64,000 bases of DNA. Source: Rhizoclosmatium globosum. Taxonomy: Eukaryota; Chytridiomycota; Chytridiomycetes; Chytridiales; Chytriomycetaceae. This document shows positions 24,748 through 37,072 of the stretch, piece by piece (the stretch's first letter is position 1; every line of letters starts with the position of its first letter). The translations under genes and the position numbers were made by a program. Under the pieces are notes generated by a model, which was not told the DNA's origin, made no database searches, and worked only from the letters and a program-made list of their open reading frames with translations. The stretch lies in contig MCGO01000001.1 in NCBI GenBank assembly GCA_002104985.1, positions 372,001 through 436,000 of the forward strand, in the 5' to 3' direction.

Positions 24748-26739
24748 ATGGACAACTTCAAGTCGCCACCACCGATTTCCGCGCGTCGAACGCACAGCTC
24801 GAGCAGTGCCGCCAATCCAGTTGCTGCAGTGCCCGTTGTTCCGCAGCGAACGACAAAGACAGCTTCAAAGGTTGGTCCCATCTACCACGTCCACCTAATA
24901 CCGATCTACAACCAACTAAACCAACCAAACCAAACCAGCTCGTCGTGTTCCCGCCCGCCTCGCCGCCGCTTCAGCCCTTTGCGCCATCACAGCCAATCTC
25001 AATCGCGAAACCACCCTCGGCATCGAACATGGACGTCCAGTCGCCCGGCCTCGATCCCTCCTCGCATCCTGAACTCAGCTCAAGTGTTCCGGAATATCCG
25101 CCGGCTCAACCTGCGGAGAAACCCGTGTCTTCTCATAAATCGAATCCATCAGGCCCAAGAACTGAGGCTGAATGGATTTCAAAGGAGTCTCGTAATTTGC
25201 TGCCGAGAGTCACGGCTTACTGTGCTGCTGATGCATATGATATTAAGGCGATTGCTGCGTTCTTGAAAACGAAACACGGTGTTGTGGGACGTGTTTATGA
25301 TGAATGTCTTTACATTTCGTATGAACACAGAGTTGCGGGCGGTGCGGCTGGGTATGCGGCATTGATTCAGCGACATACTGCACGATTGTTGGGTTGGTTT
25401 ATTTAGTTCTCGCCATAGAGAGTTTGTTGACCTATTCTCGATTAGTTCCGCCAGCAAGCTCAAGCACTCTCAGTGCATCGAACCTACAGAAACTGTTAAA
25501 CAAGAAGCTGAAATTCAGTATGTTGCTTACGTTTCTTCTCTTACAGAACTGAAAGTGACCTCATATTCTTCTTAGCCCTCGTCATTCACAAACCTCAGCG
25601 CCACCTACCACTCCTATTCATGCAAATATGCCAGGATTATACGCAAACTTCCCCGACACGCATCTCACGGATCCCCATTTGACTTCCCCCATTGTTCCCA
25701 CCACAGAAAGCGAGGACGTGATTGCTGAAGAAGAAATCGCTCTCGCTTCATCGGTTGAAACAGCGGAAGTGAATGACGCTGTAGGAAGCCTCCGTCGTCG
25801 ACATGGTGGATCAACTCATGGCAGTGGGGCTCGACTTAGTGCTCTCAACAACCCACCCCAAATCGCTGGAAATTATCAATCCAATACCAACCCAGTTCAA
25901 AGCAATACCCTCGGTGTCGAAAAAGACTACAAATGGATGGGTCGAAACGAAGTTTTTCTCTTTGACTTTGGAGTCATTGTCCTCTGGAACTTTACCGTGG
26001 AAGAGGAGAACCTCTACCTATCCATCCTGAAACCGTTCGCAACGAGTCCACGAAGTTTGAGTGACGCTGAGGTGGAAGACTTTCACTTTCAGTACGACTT
26101 TTCGCGCCCAATCAACCTAGGATTTTCAATGATATGATTACACTGAAATCTGGAAATCCAATGATTAATTGACGATTTCTCATGGAATGTCGCAATCTGT
26201 GAAACTCGCTCGCTTTGAAAACATCATGGAGCAGGAAATTGCGGAATACATGGCATTGCCAAAAATGATGGCGAAACATGGAGAAGTGAAACTCACGCGT
26301 GATGATGTCATGAGAGTCGTTGGTCGCTTGTTCCGTTTACGAATGGACGTCAATTTGGTTTCAAACGTACTTGATACCCCAGAGATCTTTTGGAGCGAAG
26401 ATGAGCTCCAAGGATTATACAACGCCATTCGAGGTAATTACTCGGAATCCTTGTTGTCTAATGCCTAAATTCCTTCTCATCCGTAAGGCTATTTGGAGAT
26501 TTCGCAACGTGTTAAGCTTCTCAATTCGCGTACTGGAGTAATTTCTGATCTATTGGATATGCTTTCAGATCACTTGCACGGAAGTCAAATGAGTAAGTTC
26601 TTTCAAGGTACAAGACGCCAATAATTAACCCTAATTTGCAGCCATGATGACTCGCATTGTTATCTTCCTGATCGTTGTCACGTGTATTGTGGCATCTGCT
26701 GAAGTGTACGTCAAAATGTTGCTGGAAAGGCGGTTTTGA
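24748..26739 (+). CDS. RMD1/SIF2-type DUF155 membrane protein
   Basis: The first exon is followed by an intron of about 68 bases, after which the frame continues at LVVFPPASPPLQ. Conserved DUF155 blocks are RVTAYCAADAYDIKAIAAFL, NEVFLFDFGVIVLWNF, ISHGMSQSVKLARFE and the C-terminal RTGVISDLLDMLSDHLH. A final transmembrane helix follows (IVIFLIVVTCIVAS). Yeast members (Rmd1, Rmd8) and human RMND1 belong to this family; the latter acts at mitochondria, and the fungal role is poorly known. The Pro/Ser-rich N-terminus and the segment 25400-25620 are variable, and intron positions there are uncertain. Single bases are missing near 26119 and 26167. It converges with the P-type ATPase gene. Confidence 0.75.
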
Positions 26740-26789
26740 CAATATTATGTTCAATTGATATCGTCACATACGTATTAAACACAATGAAT

Positions 26790-29671
26790 TTATTGGAATA
26801 TGCTTCCAAACAGGAAAATGTAGAACTTTTTGTACAGCCATGTCATTACCCAAAATGAGGTCGCGAGAATCGCAAGTGCTCCGTAGATCCCATCTTCAGC
26901 CTTTAGCAAGAGCATGAAGTCAAAGTATGGAAGACTAAAACCGATTCCTAGAACCACAATGGTCGTACCAGCCAGGATAAAAAAGCTACGCGACCATAAC
27001 TGCATGATAGTTCGGTCGGATCGAAGCATATGAACAGACTACACCATGTTTAGTCAGCACAAAGATCAAGTTCAGTAAAATAAAATCCATACCAATGTTT
27101 GCACGATAAGGGTGCCCAGGAAGAAGAACGTCCTGAACCTCGGCACATCATTCTTCCTAAATATCTTGAAATAACAGAAAATACCATAGCAATACAGTAT
27201 TTCTGCTATCGAGACCATAATAGCAAAAGCAAGAATAAATTTCGATTGTTCATAGTCCCACAGAATAGGATGCAAAATAACTGCATCATCTGCACGATCC
27301 CATGATATCGATAGCCGCGATAAATCTATCAACACTTTGATTGAAAACACGTGAATAGTCCCAAGAGGCAGAAGGGTTGGTATGCACACTCCTTGAATGG
27401 CGACGGCAATGGCATGACCTATTTTTTGGTTAAAACTACTGATAAACCATCTTCAAAGTACCTATGTTGCATGTCACACAGGCTCGTATGTAATTTATGA
27501 TGTTTTGAGAAGCTATCCGCCCTGTGACTATTCCTTGTGGCAAGAAGTTCAAGGTTTTATCCAAAAGTAGAACATCTGCAATTTCTTTAATTAAGGTGGC
27601 GCCATTCTCGACAGCGATTCCGAGATCTGCAGCTTGCATAGCCAAAGCTATTGTGGAGATTAAAATAAGATTTTAGATTTTAGTACAAACCATCATTGAT
27701 TCCATCGCCCATAAATCCAACACAATTATTTCCTCCTTTTAATGCACGTATAATTCTCAGTTTTTGTATCGGTGTCAACTCCGTAAATATTTTTGTTGAA
27801 GCAGCAACATTTCTCAAAACTGAATCGGGCATGTGATCAATATGTTCACCTCGAAGGAAATGAAACGGTTCTGGGATCCCAATCATGGAGCATAATTTAA
27901 TGGTGGAGCCAAGTGAATCTCCAGTGAGGATTTTAAAGTCGACATTCAGATCATCAATCAATGCAAGTGTGTCTTTCACGGATGATCTGGGAGGGTCGAA
28001 AAAGTTAACGAATCCGAGAAACGTCATACCGCTTTCGTGATGAGGCTCAAACGTGTTCGCATATCAGTATATGAAAACCTTTTGTACGCTACACCAACGA
28101 ATCGCATTCCATCACATGTTATTCCAACTGACATTCTCATAATGCATGCATAATAGTAATCTGACATTGGTTCGATAGTATTCGAATCAATTTGGATACA
28201 TGAGCAACATGACAACAGTTCCTTCAAAGCCCCTTTCGTCAGCAACACAACATCTCCAAAGGACATCCTCTCAAATGCTGGATTACCTTTAATTTCAAAA
28301 TCGTCCATTTTGCGTAATATGACAGAGATTCTCCGTCGAGAATACTCAAACGGAATGCAGTCCAGCAAATGGAAGTTTCGTTCAAGATTTTGGTCACTTA
28401 ATCCAGTTAAAGACTGTGCTTTTTGAATTATGGCTTTATCAATTGCATTTTGAACGCCTCCATGAAGTTTAGCATTCAAGTACGCACACTGGAGGACTGC
28501 TAATGATGGAAGGCCACTGAACTCTACATATTGCGTAACTATAGCCTTATCCTGCGTCAATGTGCCTGACTTATCACAACACAAGATATTCATGGATCCC
28601 ATTTTCCATACTGAATTTACTGACTTGACAATGACGCGGCTCTTTCGCATGAGTTCATAAGCGCCTCTTGATCCTGCCGCAGAGAGTACAGTTGGCAACA
28701 TATCTGGAATCAACCCCAACACTACAGTCACACACATTTTCAAACGTGGTCAAGAAATGAATCGCTTCTAAAGTATCGAGCGATATAGTTCCCGATTATA
28801 CCAATTGTAACGGCACCCAGTATCCACCATACTATCCGGCGTATATCGTTATTCATCCAACTCTCCAACGAGCTTTGATCCTCCTTCGAACCTAATTCAG
28901 TGCCAAAATAAGACTCCATCAGTTGCTTGTGGAATGAATCTCGGTTGGTTCGAACTACAATGCCAATCCCTGAACCGGACAGAATTGATGTACCAGATAG
29001 TACTACATTTGATACCTCAACACAACTGGGTCCGGCAATATTTGAAGTGGAAGCTTTTGATGTCGTACTTCGCTCGCCATTTAATTTCGGTTCTCTAAAC
29101 AATTATATCAGATCCATCGTTAATCAAGGAATGAAGCACCTACTTTACAAAGAGGTTCTTGGCTTCCAATAAACGAACATCGGCAGGAATCAAATCACCA
29201 GCCTTGAAAAGAATCAAATCTCCTAACACGACTTCTTCTGCAGTGACAAGGACTTCAAATGGATGAGAGCAAGTCTCGTTTTCACGGCGTAGTACTTTAA
29301 AGTGAGCTGTTGTGAGTTTCATGAGAAGGTGCGATTTCTGGACACTTCGAAGTTCAAGAAACAGTCTAACAGAAATGGAGAGTGTCATAATTAACAGGAA
29401 ATGATACACAACGTTTTCGTTGTATACTGTAGAACAATACAGAGTGCTAGTAGCATCAAGTGAATTGGATTTAGGACTGTTCGCAGCGTTATTCTTAGAG
29501 TCTCTCTTGAAAGACTACCATTTTTTCCAATAATTCGTGTGAGAGAAGACTCCTTCCGTTTAGCGCCCTGTTATTTGCTTCTTCAAACGTAAGTCCCATG
29601 CATGAGGCTTTGAATTCGCGAGAAGTTCTTGGTTTGAGAGTTGGCAACTTCTGAAAGTGATCTGAAGTCAT
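26790..29671 (-). CDS. MgtA-like P-type (P3B) cation ATPase with altered motifs
   Basis: Starting at 29671 (MTSDHFQKL), the parts follow MgtA order. These are membrane helix pair 1-2, an actuator domain (GDLILFKAGDLIPADVRLLE), GLIPDMLP in the helix-4 position, the phosphorylation site CCDKSGTLTQD, the nucleotide domain, ILTGDS, GFMGDGIND and a C-terminal membrane domain (IGHAIAVAIQGVCIPTLLPL, ISWDRADD). MgtA enzymes import Mg2+ using ATP. Two catalytic motifs differ: the actuator TGES is NGER, and DKTGT is DKSGT. Frame slips of one base occur near 29523 (T6 run), 29420, 28740 and 28026, so the open reading frame is not continuous as given. It may be a decaying copy, or an active variant with added sequencing errors. 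Confidence 0.72.
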
Positions 29672-29756
29672 AAAGAAGAGAGGGCCATGATTGAGTCAAG
29701 TTTATCACTGACATAGATTCTTTCAACCAATCTAGTATTGAAGTTGGTTTGGGATC

Positions 29757-30172
29757 TTATTTGCCCTTAACGTTTCGATTCATTTGGTCGCGACGAAGTA
29801 GTACATAACCAGATTTCCAGTGTTTGTTTAAATTTGGATTCAATGATTCGTAGGTCATGGCAGATTTCGGTATGGGTGTAATGTCTGGATCCACTTTGAC
29901 AGCTTCAGATTGAAGTGCACTGTCGATGGAGGAGGAATCTCAATATTGATCTGTTTTACCCAAAAGCCTCGCTCGTGGTACGGACTTAATGGGTCATAAT
30001 GATAATTGGTTTCTTGGTCGCTTTCCTTCTGTATCCTCTCATCGTCGAGTAACACAGCGCGACGTGTTGAAGGATCTACTTCCCAAGCTGGCGCATATCT
30101 ACTTATGTATTTGGGTTCCTTAGCAGATACTTCATCTGCGGCTGGCGCAGCCATAGCAAGATGATAATTCAT
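29757..30172 (-). CDS. Small hypothetical protein
   Basis: A reading frame of about 138 residues starts MNYHLAMAAPAADEV. It continues through YDPLSPYHERGFWVKQ and, after a one-base slip near 29935 (a CCTCCTCC run), DPDITPIPKSAMTYESLN, to a TAA at 29757. It is rich in charged residues and aromatic Tyr/Trp, with no signal peptide, membrane segment or recognised domain. The N-terminus could be a weak mitochondrial presequence, but it contains acids. I do not recognise the family. It lies between the P-type ATPase and ABCC genes on the same strand. The slip point is inferred because sequence on both sides has coding character. Confidence 0.45.
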
Positions 30173-30219
30173 TTGAACGTTTACTGTTCAGAAAATGTCA
30201 AAATAAATCAACGAAAAAA

Positions 30220-33200
30220 TCAAGTGTGGCGAGTCTCATTCCACTTTTCCAAAGCAGCCACACGAAGCTGTTTCTGGGCATCTTCACCCATCTGAGCCAC
30301 CATTCTCGCAAACCACGCGTCTTCGTCCTTTTCAGCATTCTTTTGAAGAAGTTCGTGTGGTGTGCCATATTCAACAACTTTTCCGTAATCCAAAACAAGA
30401 ACTCGATCAAAGTCAATGATTGTTTGCAAACTGGAATTCTTTGTTAGTGTTTTTCGGACAACTTCATTGAAACTCACCGATGAGCAATACACAATACAGT
30501 GGATGAGGCAAATAAACCGGAGGAGGAACGAATGGCTGATTGAACAAGCGCATCCGTTCTCATATCCACAGCACTAGTGGCTTCGTCAAGAACAATCAAT
30601 CGAGAGTTCCTTAAGATGGCACGGGCGAGGCAAATCAGTTGTCTTTCTCCAACACTCCAATTGCTTCCATTTTCGGCCACAGGACTCTCCAAGCCGTCCG
30701 CCATTTGCTCAACAGACCCCTTGAGCTCGACACTCTCAAGAGCGCTCCAAAGTTGAGCATCTTGATAAACGCCAAAGGGATCAAGGTTGTAACGCAATGT
30801 ACCCTTGAAGCAGAAGGGTTCCTGGATTGAACTTGGTTAAGAGGTATTTGACTAAAACACGTAGCAAACCTGAGGGATAATACTTATTCGAGAACGAAGG
30901 TCAAAGAGTCCCAGCTTTGATGTGGAAATATTGTCAAGTACAATCGAATCGGCTGGAGTTGGTTCCACAAGTCGAAACAAGACTTGCAACAACGAACTTT
31001 TACCTGCACCAGTTCTGTAACACGGTTAGTGAAATTATCACAACTTAACTCGACTTTTACCTTCCAACAACTCCGATCTTCATTCCACCAGGGATCTTGA
31101 CACTGATGTCGCTTAAAACCTTCTTTCCAGGAACAGTTGGGTAAGACATTGACATGTTTGTGATTTCCAACTCTCCAGACGTTGGCCAATTCTCAGGTGG
31201 GACAACATCAGTTTTCGGTGGAGCCTCCGATTCCAAGTTTGAGTATTCCAAAACACGCTCAACACTGATCATCAAGTTCTCGACTTCAGCACTTTGTCGG
31301 ACAGCCCACTGCAAAGTTCCAACTAACTGCAAAGAGTACGTCAACAGCAAACCAACAGTTCCACTATTCAATCCAATCGTGTTCCCTGCTGGTCCTTTCA
31401 ATCCCACACTTGCAAAACTGATGATAGCCAAAAAGACTGCTGACATCAAATCAAGGCGAAGTCCCAACCAACGTGAGCTCGAAATGAAACTGAAATACAT
31501 GCGGGTATTTTCGTTTTGGATGTTAACGAACTCCTGCACGAAGCGTGTTTCGCACGAAAACGCACGAATAGTTGAGAGACCTTCGAGAGTAGAAGGGACT
31601 GTTGTGTAAATAGGACTTCGTGTTGTTGCTTCATGTCTCTTGACTTGTCGGGAGGTTCGCAAGTAGTATTTCTGGAGGTAAACAAAGACAAAACCAATAA
31701 CTGGAATGATGATCAAGACGTATGGAACAATACAGATTGCGATGATAAATGTTCCTGCAATCTACTTGACGGTTAGAGAAATCAAGTAAGATAGTTTGAC
31801 TTACAATGAAGGAGCACTGTGTGAAATCAAAGAAAGTGAGCGGCAGCATTTCATCGGCAAGGTTGACATCTTTACTGAAACGATTCATCAAGCGACCATG
31901 AGGATTTTGCTGGAAGAATGACATTGGACTACGGTAAACAGAATGGAGCATTTTACGGAAGAGCTTCTCAGTTGCGTTCAAACAGAAGTAAAAGAATAAC
32001 TCGGCACGAACGATAGAGACGATCAAGGTTCCAATTGCAAGCGCCAAGAAGATTCCAACATTTTCAGTGTTACGTTGATCTTCGGGTGACTTCAGAGACC
32101 ACTTGGAGAGGAAGTAATCCGTGAGAATCAACGAACTCTGCCCGACAACCAAGAAAGCCAACAATAGTACAAACATCAAAGCAGATGCTCCGGCACGGAA
32201 AAAGTTCCAATAAACACTGAGGGAAACTGAACCTTTCTGGACTTCTTCCTTTTGAATCAAAGGAGCTGCACCTGCAGCAATGACATCTTTGGTTGTTGCC
32301 TTTGGTCCAACAGTTGCGTCCTCCACAATGACAACCTCCTTGGTTTCTTTTTCTACCAAATCATCCACTCCCTCTCCATCGTTGTCATCCCCACCGGCTA
32401 CCTCCATTTCCTTCATTGCAGCCGCAAAGACACTTCCCTTTGCTTCAATAACGTCCAAATAATTTCCCTTTGCAGCCACTTTCCCTCCCTCCAAAATAAC
32501 AACGTCATCACAAAGTCTCGCAAACTGTAGCTGATGCGTCACAAGAACTCGAGTCTTGTCCTTCAAATATCCGTTGATACATTCTTCAAACAAATGTCGT
32601 CCTACTTTCGTGTCTACAGCTGAGAGTGGATCGTCCATCAAGAAAACATCGGCATTCGAATAGACTGCACGAGCGAGTGCCAAACGGGCTCGCTGGCCTC
32701 CAGATAATGTGACTCCACGCTCACCAATCACAGTCAACTCCCCGTTCCCGAATATCTCGAGATCTCGGTCCATGGCACAGACTTCAATTACTTTTTTGAA
32801 TTGGGCGGCATCGTATGGGAGTCCGAAAGTGACGTTATCGCGAACGGTTCCTGAGAGAATGTACGGTTGTTGTGTGCAGAATGCGATCTTTGGTGGGCGG
32901 ACGGCGACTTGAGTACCGGCGTATGCATTCATCTCACCAAGGATTGCGTTCAAGAGACTTGACTTTCCGCTTCCGACAGCTCCAACCACTGCAGTGATGG
33001 ACCCTTTCTTAAGAGAGAGGTTGATGTCCTCTAGAATTGCAGTGCGAGAAGTTGTAGCAGGTGCAAGATCCTTTAAAGGTACAGCGTCGGCAGGAATAAA
33101 TTCTGGAGCCACCACGGTTTGGTTAGCATCATTTTGGCTTGGTGTTTCAGCACCCCAACCAAATGACCCGTTCTTGATGACAATATCGACATCATCGCCG

Positions 33201-34598
33201 GCTTCAGCCAACACGGCTTTAGCAGCTTCCGAGTCACGATGAGACTGAATATCTGGCAACGCCAAAAAGTCTTGAATTCTATCCAGAGAAACACGCGACT
33301 CAGACAAGAACTGCAACGCCTTGGGGAAGAAATTGGTCATACTGAGTTTGATGGAAGACATGTACGCTATACATGTAAAGATTCTAGCTGGAGTAAAGAC
33401 TCCGCCCATGAGCCAGAAGGTAATAAAAGCGAAGATCTCAATCAAGGCACCAGAGCAGAAAAAGAATGCTTCGTTTACGGCACGAAGGTATGAGGCTTTG
33501 CGGATATTGTGAAGCTCGTCATCACGAATCTTGTTGATGCTACGCTCGAATGCATCTTCCCATGCATACCTAATTAAACATAAAACCATTAGTAATCAAA
33601 AATTGGAATAGAATTTTTTTAGACTTACAATTTGACAACCAACATTCCTGCCAAAGAATCACTGATGGACTTGATACGTTCATCTCGCAACAAAACTGTC
33701 TTCTTTCTTAGCTGAGCAAACATTTTCGCGAACCATCCCTGAAGTGGAATCAAGCACAACAAGCTTCCAACGGCAGCAAACGCAGCCCAACTAATCTGCT
33801 GATACATAAAGTACAGCATCAACACGACCTCCAAAGGTCCCAACCAAATGAAATGCGCAAACGGAGCAGCATCCTCAAACCGCTGAACATCATTCGACAC
33901 GAGATTCACAATCAGACCCGTTGAAGACGTATGCGAAGTACTCAACGTCAAGCACTTTTTATAAATGGCTGCAATATACGCAATCCTCAAGTGCATTCCA
34001 CACCTCATTGAATAGAAAAACTCCAACTGGTGCAACAATGAATGCGCAATCCCCAATATTGCGAGTCCGAATGCATACAAGAACCCGTCCCTTGAAACGC
34101 TGTCAGGGTTTTGGAACCATTCGAGAATCAGACCCATCACAACAACCTCTCCAATCTTGACAAACATCTCAACAAGGAAAGAGAACCAAAGAGAATGATT
34201 TGGGGGAGAAAGACTTTGAAGGTTACTTTCATGAGGGATGGGTTTGTTGGGTTGTTGAGTTGTTCCTGTTTCCAGGCTGTCAGGAGGGCGGCGGAGAGGG
34301 CTTCGGCATTGTCGCCATCTCTTTCAACGTAAAATGTAAGTCATTGAAGTCAGTATTTGAGAGATGAACTTACTCGAGGGGCAGAAAGTCTTTAGGGTCC
34401 AGCGTGCTAATGATGCGATCGGAGCACAGTTAGGATCACCAGGAAATACACCAACGACAAACATCGACACACTCAAACTCACTTCTTGAATCCTCGCTTG
34501 ATCACTGGGTTCATATAACTGAATGTCCATCGTGCGAAGTATGAGGTATCCTGCCTTCGCTTTGGGCAAAACGGTTCGTCGGTGGAAGTATTGCTCAT
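30220..34598 (-). CDS. ABCC (MRP-type) ATP-binding cassette transporter
   Basis: A full-length transporter of about 1,370 residues begins [20 protein letters not shown], followed by the ABCC-typical [19 protein letters not shown]. Early introns fit at 34482 and about 34372. The order is TMD1, NBD1 with Walker [10 protein letters not shown], signature [14 protein letters not shown] and Walker [13 protein letters not shown], then TMD2 (after an intron near 31760-31804) and NBD2 with Walker A, signature [14 protein letters not shown] and [11 protein letters not shown]. It ends at 30220 after [15 protein letters not shown] pumps export glutathione conjugates and other organic anions at plasma or vacuolar membranes; substrate not predictable. 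There is no extra N-terminal TMD0. One base is missing near 34173, inside the first membrane helix. Confidence 0.88.
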
Positions 34599-34829
34599 TT
34601 TCGGTTTCTGTAATCAAATGAGGTTGTGGGAGTGAGGGATCTGCCGTTCGGTTGTTATGCGGATCACGATTTCGAAGCAGCCGTTCTGGCTTTTTTTTTT
34701 CAAGCAGGCTTTTTTGTATATCCTGAAAATCTCTGATATCATGTTTCAAGAAGAGGAGGATTAGAAATCAACGGTGTGGTTGAGTTTCACATTGATTCCT
34801 CACAAGACAGTCTAAGAACTTAATCGGAT

Positions 34830-35786
34830 TTATTGAATCTCACACGAGTCTTGCCTCCTCAAACTGCTCTGTGTGGTACTCGCGCGCTTTACTCCTTCTC
34901 TCATCAAATGCACAGGAGTTTCATCCAATGCATCAATTTCAGGATCAATGGCCCCCAGTAGCATTTTACAGACCCAATCACCCCGTGAAAACGGAAATCC
35001 TTTCCCTTGGATACCAAGAATCTGCTTTCGTTCCGTGTGGTAGTCATCAATGACATCTAAATCACGAATAGAATTGTCCCATTCATTCAAGTATTCGATT
35101 TCGTCGTCGTCGTCGGTGCACACCAAGAAAGCAACAGGTACTTGTCCAGGCCCTCCGCGTTCATACATTAGAACATGTTTCAGCGCCTGATGATCGAGTT
35201 GGCCTGAATCTGTTGTTGGCTGTCCATCCGTGGCAATAAGAATCAAGAGCTTCTTGCGATCTGCCTGGTTGACACTCAGCCACTTTTCTGCAAGCACTTC
35301 TCGCAGAACACGAGTAATTGGCGTGTACCCGCCTGGCCTTGGAGCGAAAGCGGCGTCCAGGGCAGCCGAGGGACCAGTGACGTTTCTGACAGGTTCTCGA
35401 TTGAGAAAGAAGACGTCGATGCCGTCTGAATCCAGCGTTGCGGCAATGTCCGTGACTGTTGAAACAGTGGCTTTGAGTTCGTCCCAGCGCGTCGGAGCCG
35501 GGGCAAAGGCGGAGGCGAGATTGGCTGTCACGGGCGTGTTCATCGAGCCGGAGTCATCCGCGATCACAACGATATCGTACGCCTTAATGGATGCGGTTAT
35601 TAAATCATTCAATGGCACTAACTAAGCCAATACCTCCAACCGCCGCAGCTTCTTTGCCATCAAGTGGCTAATCTCGTGCCGCCCAACAAGCGATGCAAAG
35701 GCCGCCAGTCGAGCATCTTCAGCAACATTGCTCGTGTATGCGGGAGGCAGCTCAGAGAGTGGCGGTGCAGTGGGTGGTTTGGTCAT
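34830..35786 (-). CDS. Tandem von Willebrand A protein, copy A
   Basis: There are two exons, 35786-35634 and 35582-34830, giving about 301 residues. A short Pro-rich start (LPPAYTSN) and a helix ending MAKKLRRLE precede the vWA domain. The metal-ion (MIDAS) residues are complete: DDSGSMNTP, a Thr in GGYTPITRVL and the Asp in ILIATDGQPTTD. The second half carries FPFSRGDWVCKMLLGAIDPE, shared by all copies. The last residues are SCEIQ, so Cys is fourth from the end as in a prenylation box, although Glu at the first a position is unfavourable. It has no signal peptide. Role unknown; vWA domains mediate metal-dependent protein binding. Confidence 0.8.
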
Positions 35787-36044
35787 TTGAATTCGTGGAA
35801 GTTTGGAGGCTGAAGAATGGATTTGACCCCCAGAAACATATTATGATCCACCCCATTCTTTGGTTTACAAAAGTGCAATAAAGCAGGTGGAAAGTGAAAG
35901 GAAAAGCCTCATCGATTAGAAAACTATTGGGCAATATGTGATACGCTGCATGCCCTGTCACAGCTGCGTTGTAAGTAGGAAAAATTAATTAGATGAGAGT
36001 CTATCTTAGTCGTTAAAGAATTGAATATCGGAGTCTTCATTGAA

Positions 36045-37012
36045 TTACTGGGTAATACAAGAGTCTTGTCGCTTCAAACTTTTTTGTGGGGCGCCAGTCA
36101 TTGTACGGTTTGGTGTCAATTTCAGGGGAGTTTCATCCAACGCATCGATTTCAGGGTCAACGGCTCCAAGCAACATCTTGCAAATCCAATCGCCTCGAGA
36201 GAACGGAAACCCATTCCCTTGAATACCAATAATCTGCTGTCGTTCCGTATGGTAGTCATCACTGACATCCAAATCGCGAATAGAGTTATCCCATTCATTC
36301 AGGTACGCGATTTCCTTCTCGTCATCCGTACAAACCAAGAAAGCAACAGGTACTTGTCCGGGTCCACCACGCTCATACGTCAACAGATGTTTCAACGCTT
36401 GATGATCGAGGTCGCCAGCATCGGTTGTAGGTTGTCCATCAGTGGCGATGAGGATCAATAGTTTCTTTCGATCAGGCAGGTTCACGCAGTAGAACTTCTC
36501 GGCAAGCACCTCTCTCAGGACACGTGTGATTGGCGTGTGGCCGTACGGTCTTTCAGCGAATGCGGCGTCGAGGGCGGCGGACGGGCCGGTGATGTTTCGC
36601 GCCGGGACTCGATTGAGGAAGAACACGTCGATGCCGTCCGAGTCCAATGTCGCCGCAATGTCCGCAACCATCGACACTGTCGCTTTTAACTCGTCCCAGC
36701 GCGTTGGTGCCGGGCCAAGCGTCGTATCGACGGTATCGTGGCTTGCTATGATGCGCGTGTTCATCGAACCCGACTCCCGAGTCGTCGGCGATCACAACAA
36801 TGTCATATCCCTTGTTAAGCACGTGAGCAAATCTTTAACTATTTTAATGCATTTTAGGGTACCTCGAGCCGCCGGAGCTTCTTTGCCATCATACGGCTGA
36901 TCTTGTAACGCCCAACGAGTGCTGCAAAGGCCGCGAGGCGGGCATCCTCAGCAATGTTGCTTGCGTATGTGGGAGGGAACTCAAAGAGTGACGATGCGGT
37001 GGTTTTGGTCAT
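36045..37012 (-). CDS. Tandem von Willebrand A protein, copy B, interrupted at MIDAS
   Basis: The first exon (from 37012, MTKTTASSLFEFPPTYASN) and second exon match copy A throughout. Near 36770-36785 the coding strand carries eight extra bases, a partial repeat of a CTCGGG-type motif, right after DDSG. This shifts the frame, so the MIDAS serine is not read in phase with the rest. Beyond it the frame is open to 36045 and ends SCITQ, with Cys fourth from the end. The insertion is unlike the one-base losses elsewhere and could be a true mutation. Copy A is its nearest relative by sequence in the second half. Confidence 0.7.
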
Positions 37013-37072
37013 CACTCTTATTAGTTTTCCTTTTTAACGTTTTAGAAAGTAACCACGTCACGATTAGTTTCT

